From: Bacteroidaceae bacterium
GTDB lineage: Bacteria > Bacteroidota > Bacteroidia > Bacteroidales > Bacteroidaceae
Assembly (NCBI GenBank): GCA_902362375.1
Contig: CABIVS010000005.1
Location: 251,278 to 315,277 of the forward strand
Length of the DNA stretch: 64,000 nucleotides
Direction: 5' to 3'
The notes under the pieces were generated by a model, which was given only the letters and a program-made list of their open reading frames with translations, had not been told where the DNA came from and made no database searches. Made by a program: the position numbers and the translations under genes. Numbering within the stretch: the stretch's first letter is position 1; each line of letters starts with the position of its first letter. This document shows positions 62,157 through 64,000 of the stretch, one piece after another.

Positions 62157-64000
62157 ATGCAGAAAAACCTTGTCATTGTCGAGTCTCCGGCAAAAGCAAA
62201 AACGATTGAAAAGTTTCTTGGGAAAGATTTTAAAGTCCTTTCTAGTTACGGACATATACGTGATCTGAAGAAAAAAGAATTCAGCATCGACGTAGAGAAG
62301 AATTTTACACCCAGCTACGAAATTCCGGCAGACAAAAAGGCTCTGGTTAACACGCTGAAGACAGAAGCTAAAGACGCAGAAACCGTATGGCTCGCATCCG
62401 ATGAGGACCGCGAAGGAGAAGCGATTGCCTGGCATCTTTATGAGGTCTTAAAACTAAAACCGGAAAACACAAAACGAATCGTATTTCATGAAATTACGAA
62501 AAGCGCTATCTTAAAAGCGATTGAACAACCACGAGACATAGACCTCAATCTCGTAAATGCACAGCAAGCACGACGGATTCTGGACCGTATCGTAGGTTTC
62601 GAACTCTCTCCCGTGCTTTGGAGAAAAGTGAAACCGGCACTTTCTGCCGGACGTGTTCAGTCAGTTGCTGTCCGCCTGATCGTTGAACGTGAACGTGAAA
62701 TACATGCTTTCCAAACGGAAGCTGCTTATCGTATCACTGCCGTATTCCTCGTTCCGGATACGGACGGAAAACTGGTGGAAATGAAAGCTGAACTGGCTCG
62801 CCGTATCAAAACAAAAGAAGAAGCAAAAGCTTTCCTCAACGCATGTCAGGGAGCAAGCTTTGCCATCGACGATATCACTACCCGCCCGGTCAAGAAAACA
62901 CCTCCTGCTCCGTTCACAACATCTACGTTGCAACAGGAAGCCGCACGTAAACTGGGATATACCGTAGCGCAGACCATGATGCTCGCGCAACGCTTATACG
63001 AATCGGGATTCATCACTTATATGCGTACGGACTCTGTCAACCTCTCGGAATTTGCGACAGCAGGCAGTAAAGACGCTATCATTAAAATGATGGGCGACCG
63101 TTACGTACATCCCCGCCATTTCGAAACAAAGACTAAGGGTGCACAAGAAGCGCATGAGGCCATCCGTCCTACCTATATGGAAAACCAGTCCATTGAAGGA
63201 ACAGCACAGGAAAAGAAACTGTACGACTTGATATGGAAACGTACCATTGCCTCACAAATGGCAGATGCGGAACTGGAAAAAACAACTGCTACCATAACAA
63301 TAAGTGGCAGCAGCGATGTATTTACAGCCATCGGTGAAGTGATTAAGTTTGACGGATTCCTGCGTGTATACCGTGAATCTTATGACGATGACAACGAACA
63401 GGAAGATGAGAGCCACCTGCTTCCTCCTCTGAAAAAAGGCCAGAAGTTGGAACACGGCCCTATCACCGCAACAGAACGTTTCACCCAACGTCCTCCACGC
63501 TATACGGAAGCAAGTCTTGTACGCAAGTTGGAAGAACTGGGTATCGGACGTCCGTCTACGTATGCACCTACTATCTCTACCATCCAGCAACGCGAATATG
63601 TGGAAAAAGGTAATAAAGACGGGGAAGAACGGCAGTTTAATGTCATGACATTGAAAGATCGTCAGATTAAGGATGAAAACCATACTGAAATTACCGGTGC
63701 AGAAAAGGCGAAGTTATTCCCGACAGACACCGGCACTGTGGTAAATGATTTCCTTACCGAATATTTCCCGGACATTCTGGATTTCAACTTTACCGCCAGC
63801 GTAGAAAAGGAATTTGACGAGATTGCAGAAGGAGAAGTGAAATGGACTTCTATCATGAAGAATTTCTATGATAAGTTCCATCCGTCTGTAGAAAACACAT
63901 TGGCTATCAAGACGGAACATAAAGTAGGCGAACGTATTCTGGGAGAAGAACCGGGAACAGGTAAGACTGTTTCTGTTAAGATTGGTCGCTTCGGTCCTGT
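62157..64000 (+). CDS. topA: DNA topoisomerase I, 3' end outside window
   Basis: Type IA topoisomerase that relaxes negative supercoils. 614 codons are in the window. TOPRIM domain starts NLVIVESPAKAKTIEKFLG with acidic DEDREGEAIAWHL (about residues 81-93); LSAGRVQSVAVRLIVERE; catalytic Tyr288 in GFITYMRTDS; EAHEAIRPT; LGIGRPSTYAPTISTIQ. The family is about 780-860 residues in Bacteroidetes, so the C-terminal zinc/repeat region lies outside. Confidence 0.97.
   Translation, partial: MQKNLVIVESPAKAKTIEKFLGKDFKVLSSYGHIRDLKKKEFSIDVEKNFTPSYEIPADKKALVNTLKTEAKDAETVWLASDEDREGEAIAWHLYEVLKLKPENTKRIVFHEITKSAILKAIEQPRDIDLNLVNAQQARRILDRIVGFELSPVLWRKVKPALSAGRVQSVAVRLIVEREREIHAFQTEAAYRITAVFLVPDTDGKLVEMKAELARRIKTKEEAKAFLNACQGASFAIDDITTRPVKKTPPAPFTTSTLQQEAARKLGYTVAQTMMLAQRLYESGFITYMRTDSVNLSEFATAGSKDAIIKMMGDRYVHPRHFETKTKGAQEAHEAIRPTYMENQSIEGTAQEKKLYDLIWKRTIASQMADAELEKTTATITISGSSDVFTAIGEVIKFDGFLRVYRESYDDDNEQEDESHLLPPLKKGQKLEHGPITATERFTQRPPRYTEASLVRKLEELGIGRPSTYAPTISTIQQREYVEKGNKDGEERQFNVMTLKDRQIKDENHTEITGAEKAKLFPTDTGTVVNDFLTEYFPDILDFNFTASVEKEFDEIAEGEVKWTSIMKNFYDKFHPSVENTLAIKTEHKVGERILGEEPGTGKTVSVKIGRFGP

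Overview
The window is a stretch of a Bacteroides chromosome, probably close to B. thetaiotaomicron, B. ovatus or B. xylanisolvens. The evidence is two SusC/SusD pairs inside polysaccharide-utilisation-type loci (PULs), many SPI and SPII signal peptides ending in -AQ or followed by Cys-Ser-Asp, Bacteroides-type promoters (TTTG, about 19-21 bp, TAnnTTTG) and almost no classical Shine-Dalgarno sequences. Species is not resolvable from the sequence alone.

Layout. (1) 1-14.0 kb is core chromosome: partial pckA (-), upp (+), a secreted Spy-like protein (+), a YfhO-family membrane protein (-), ahcY (-), a soluble PAS histidine kinase (+), an S41 protease and a PfkB kinase (-), two identical tRNA-Asn genes (+), a ComF-like phosphoribosyltransferase and an inositol-monophosphatase-family enzyme (-). 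(2) 14.2-33.0 kb, all on the minus strand, is PUL 1. An eight-gene operon runs susC, susD, secreted EEP phosphoesterase, GH89, glycerate kinase, GntP permease, HGSNAT/NagX-like membrane acetyltransferase, second GH89. It is followed by an ECF sigma factor and a second operon of fecR, a second EEP enzyme and two unknown lipoproteins. A shared promoter element lies in front of both susC and fecR, which ties the two halves together. (3) 33.5-50.4 kb is PUL 2: a LacI-type regulator (-) divergent from a ten-gene plus-strand operon of ribokinase, susC, susD, three secreted ADP-ribosylglycohydrolase-family proteins, two esterases, a ribose/rhamnose-type sugar transporter and an FN3 lipoprotein. It resembles the ribose-scavenging (rus) loci known from Bacteroides. 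A secreted fusion of an EEP phosphoesterase with a calcineurin-like phosphoesterase follows convergently (50.4-52.3 kb, -). (4) 52.4-64 kb returns to core genes: ahpF and ahpC (-), a Nudix hydrolase, a large TPR protein with an outer-membrane barrel partner (+), an Rpn-type nuclease and an HU-like protein (-), and partial topA (+).

How the genes may work together. PUL 1 looks built for an alpha-GlcN/GlcNAc-capped, phosphodiester-containing molecule: the membrane acetyltransferase and GH89 pair mirrors the lysosomal HGSNAT/NAGLU step, while the glycerate kinase and permease suggest that glycerate is also recovered. PUL 2 looks built to free ribose from ribosylated or ADP-ribosyl-like compounds, import it and phosphorylate it. 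Both substrate assignments are inference.

The non-coding sequence is also structured. There are two arrays with 22-bp periodicity (upstream of the Spy-like gene and of topA), a 34-bp near-perfect inverted repeat that covers the start of the yfhO-like gene, a LacI-type operator in front of ribokinase and a perfect 12-bp palindrome at the ahpC promoter.
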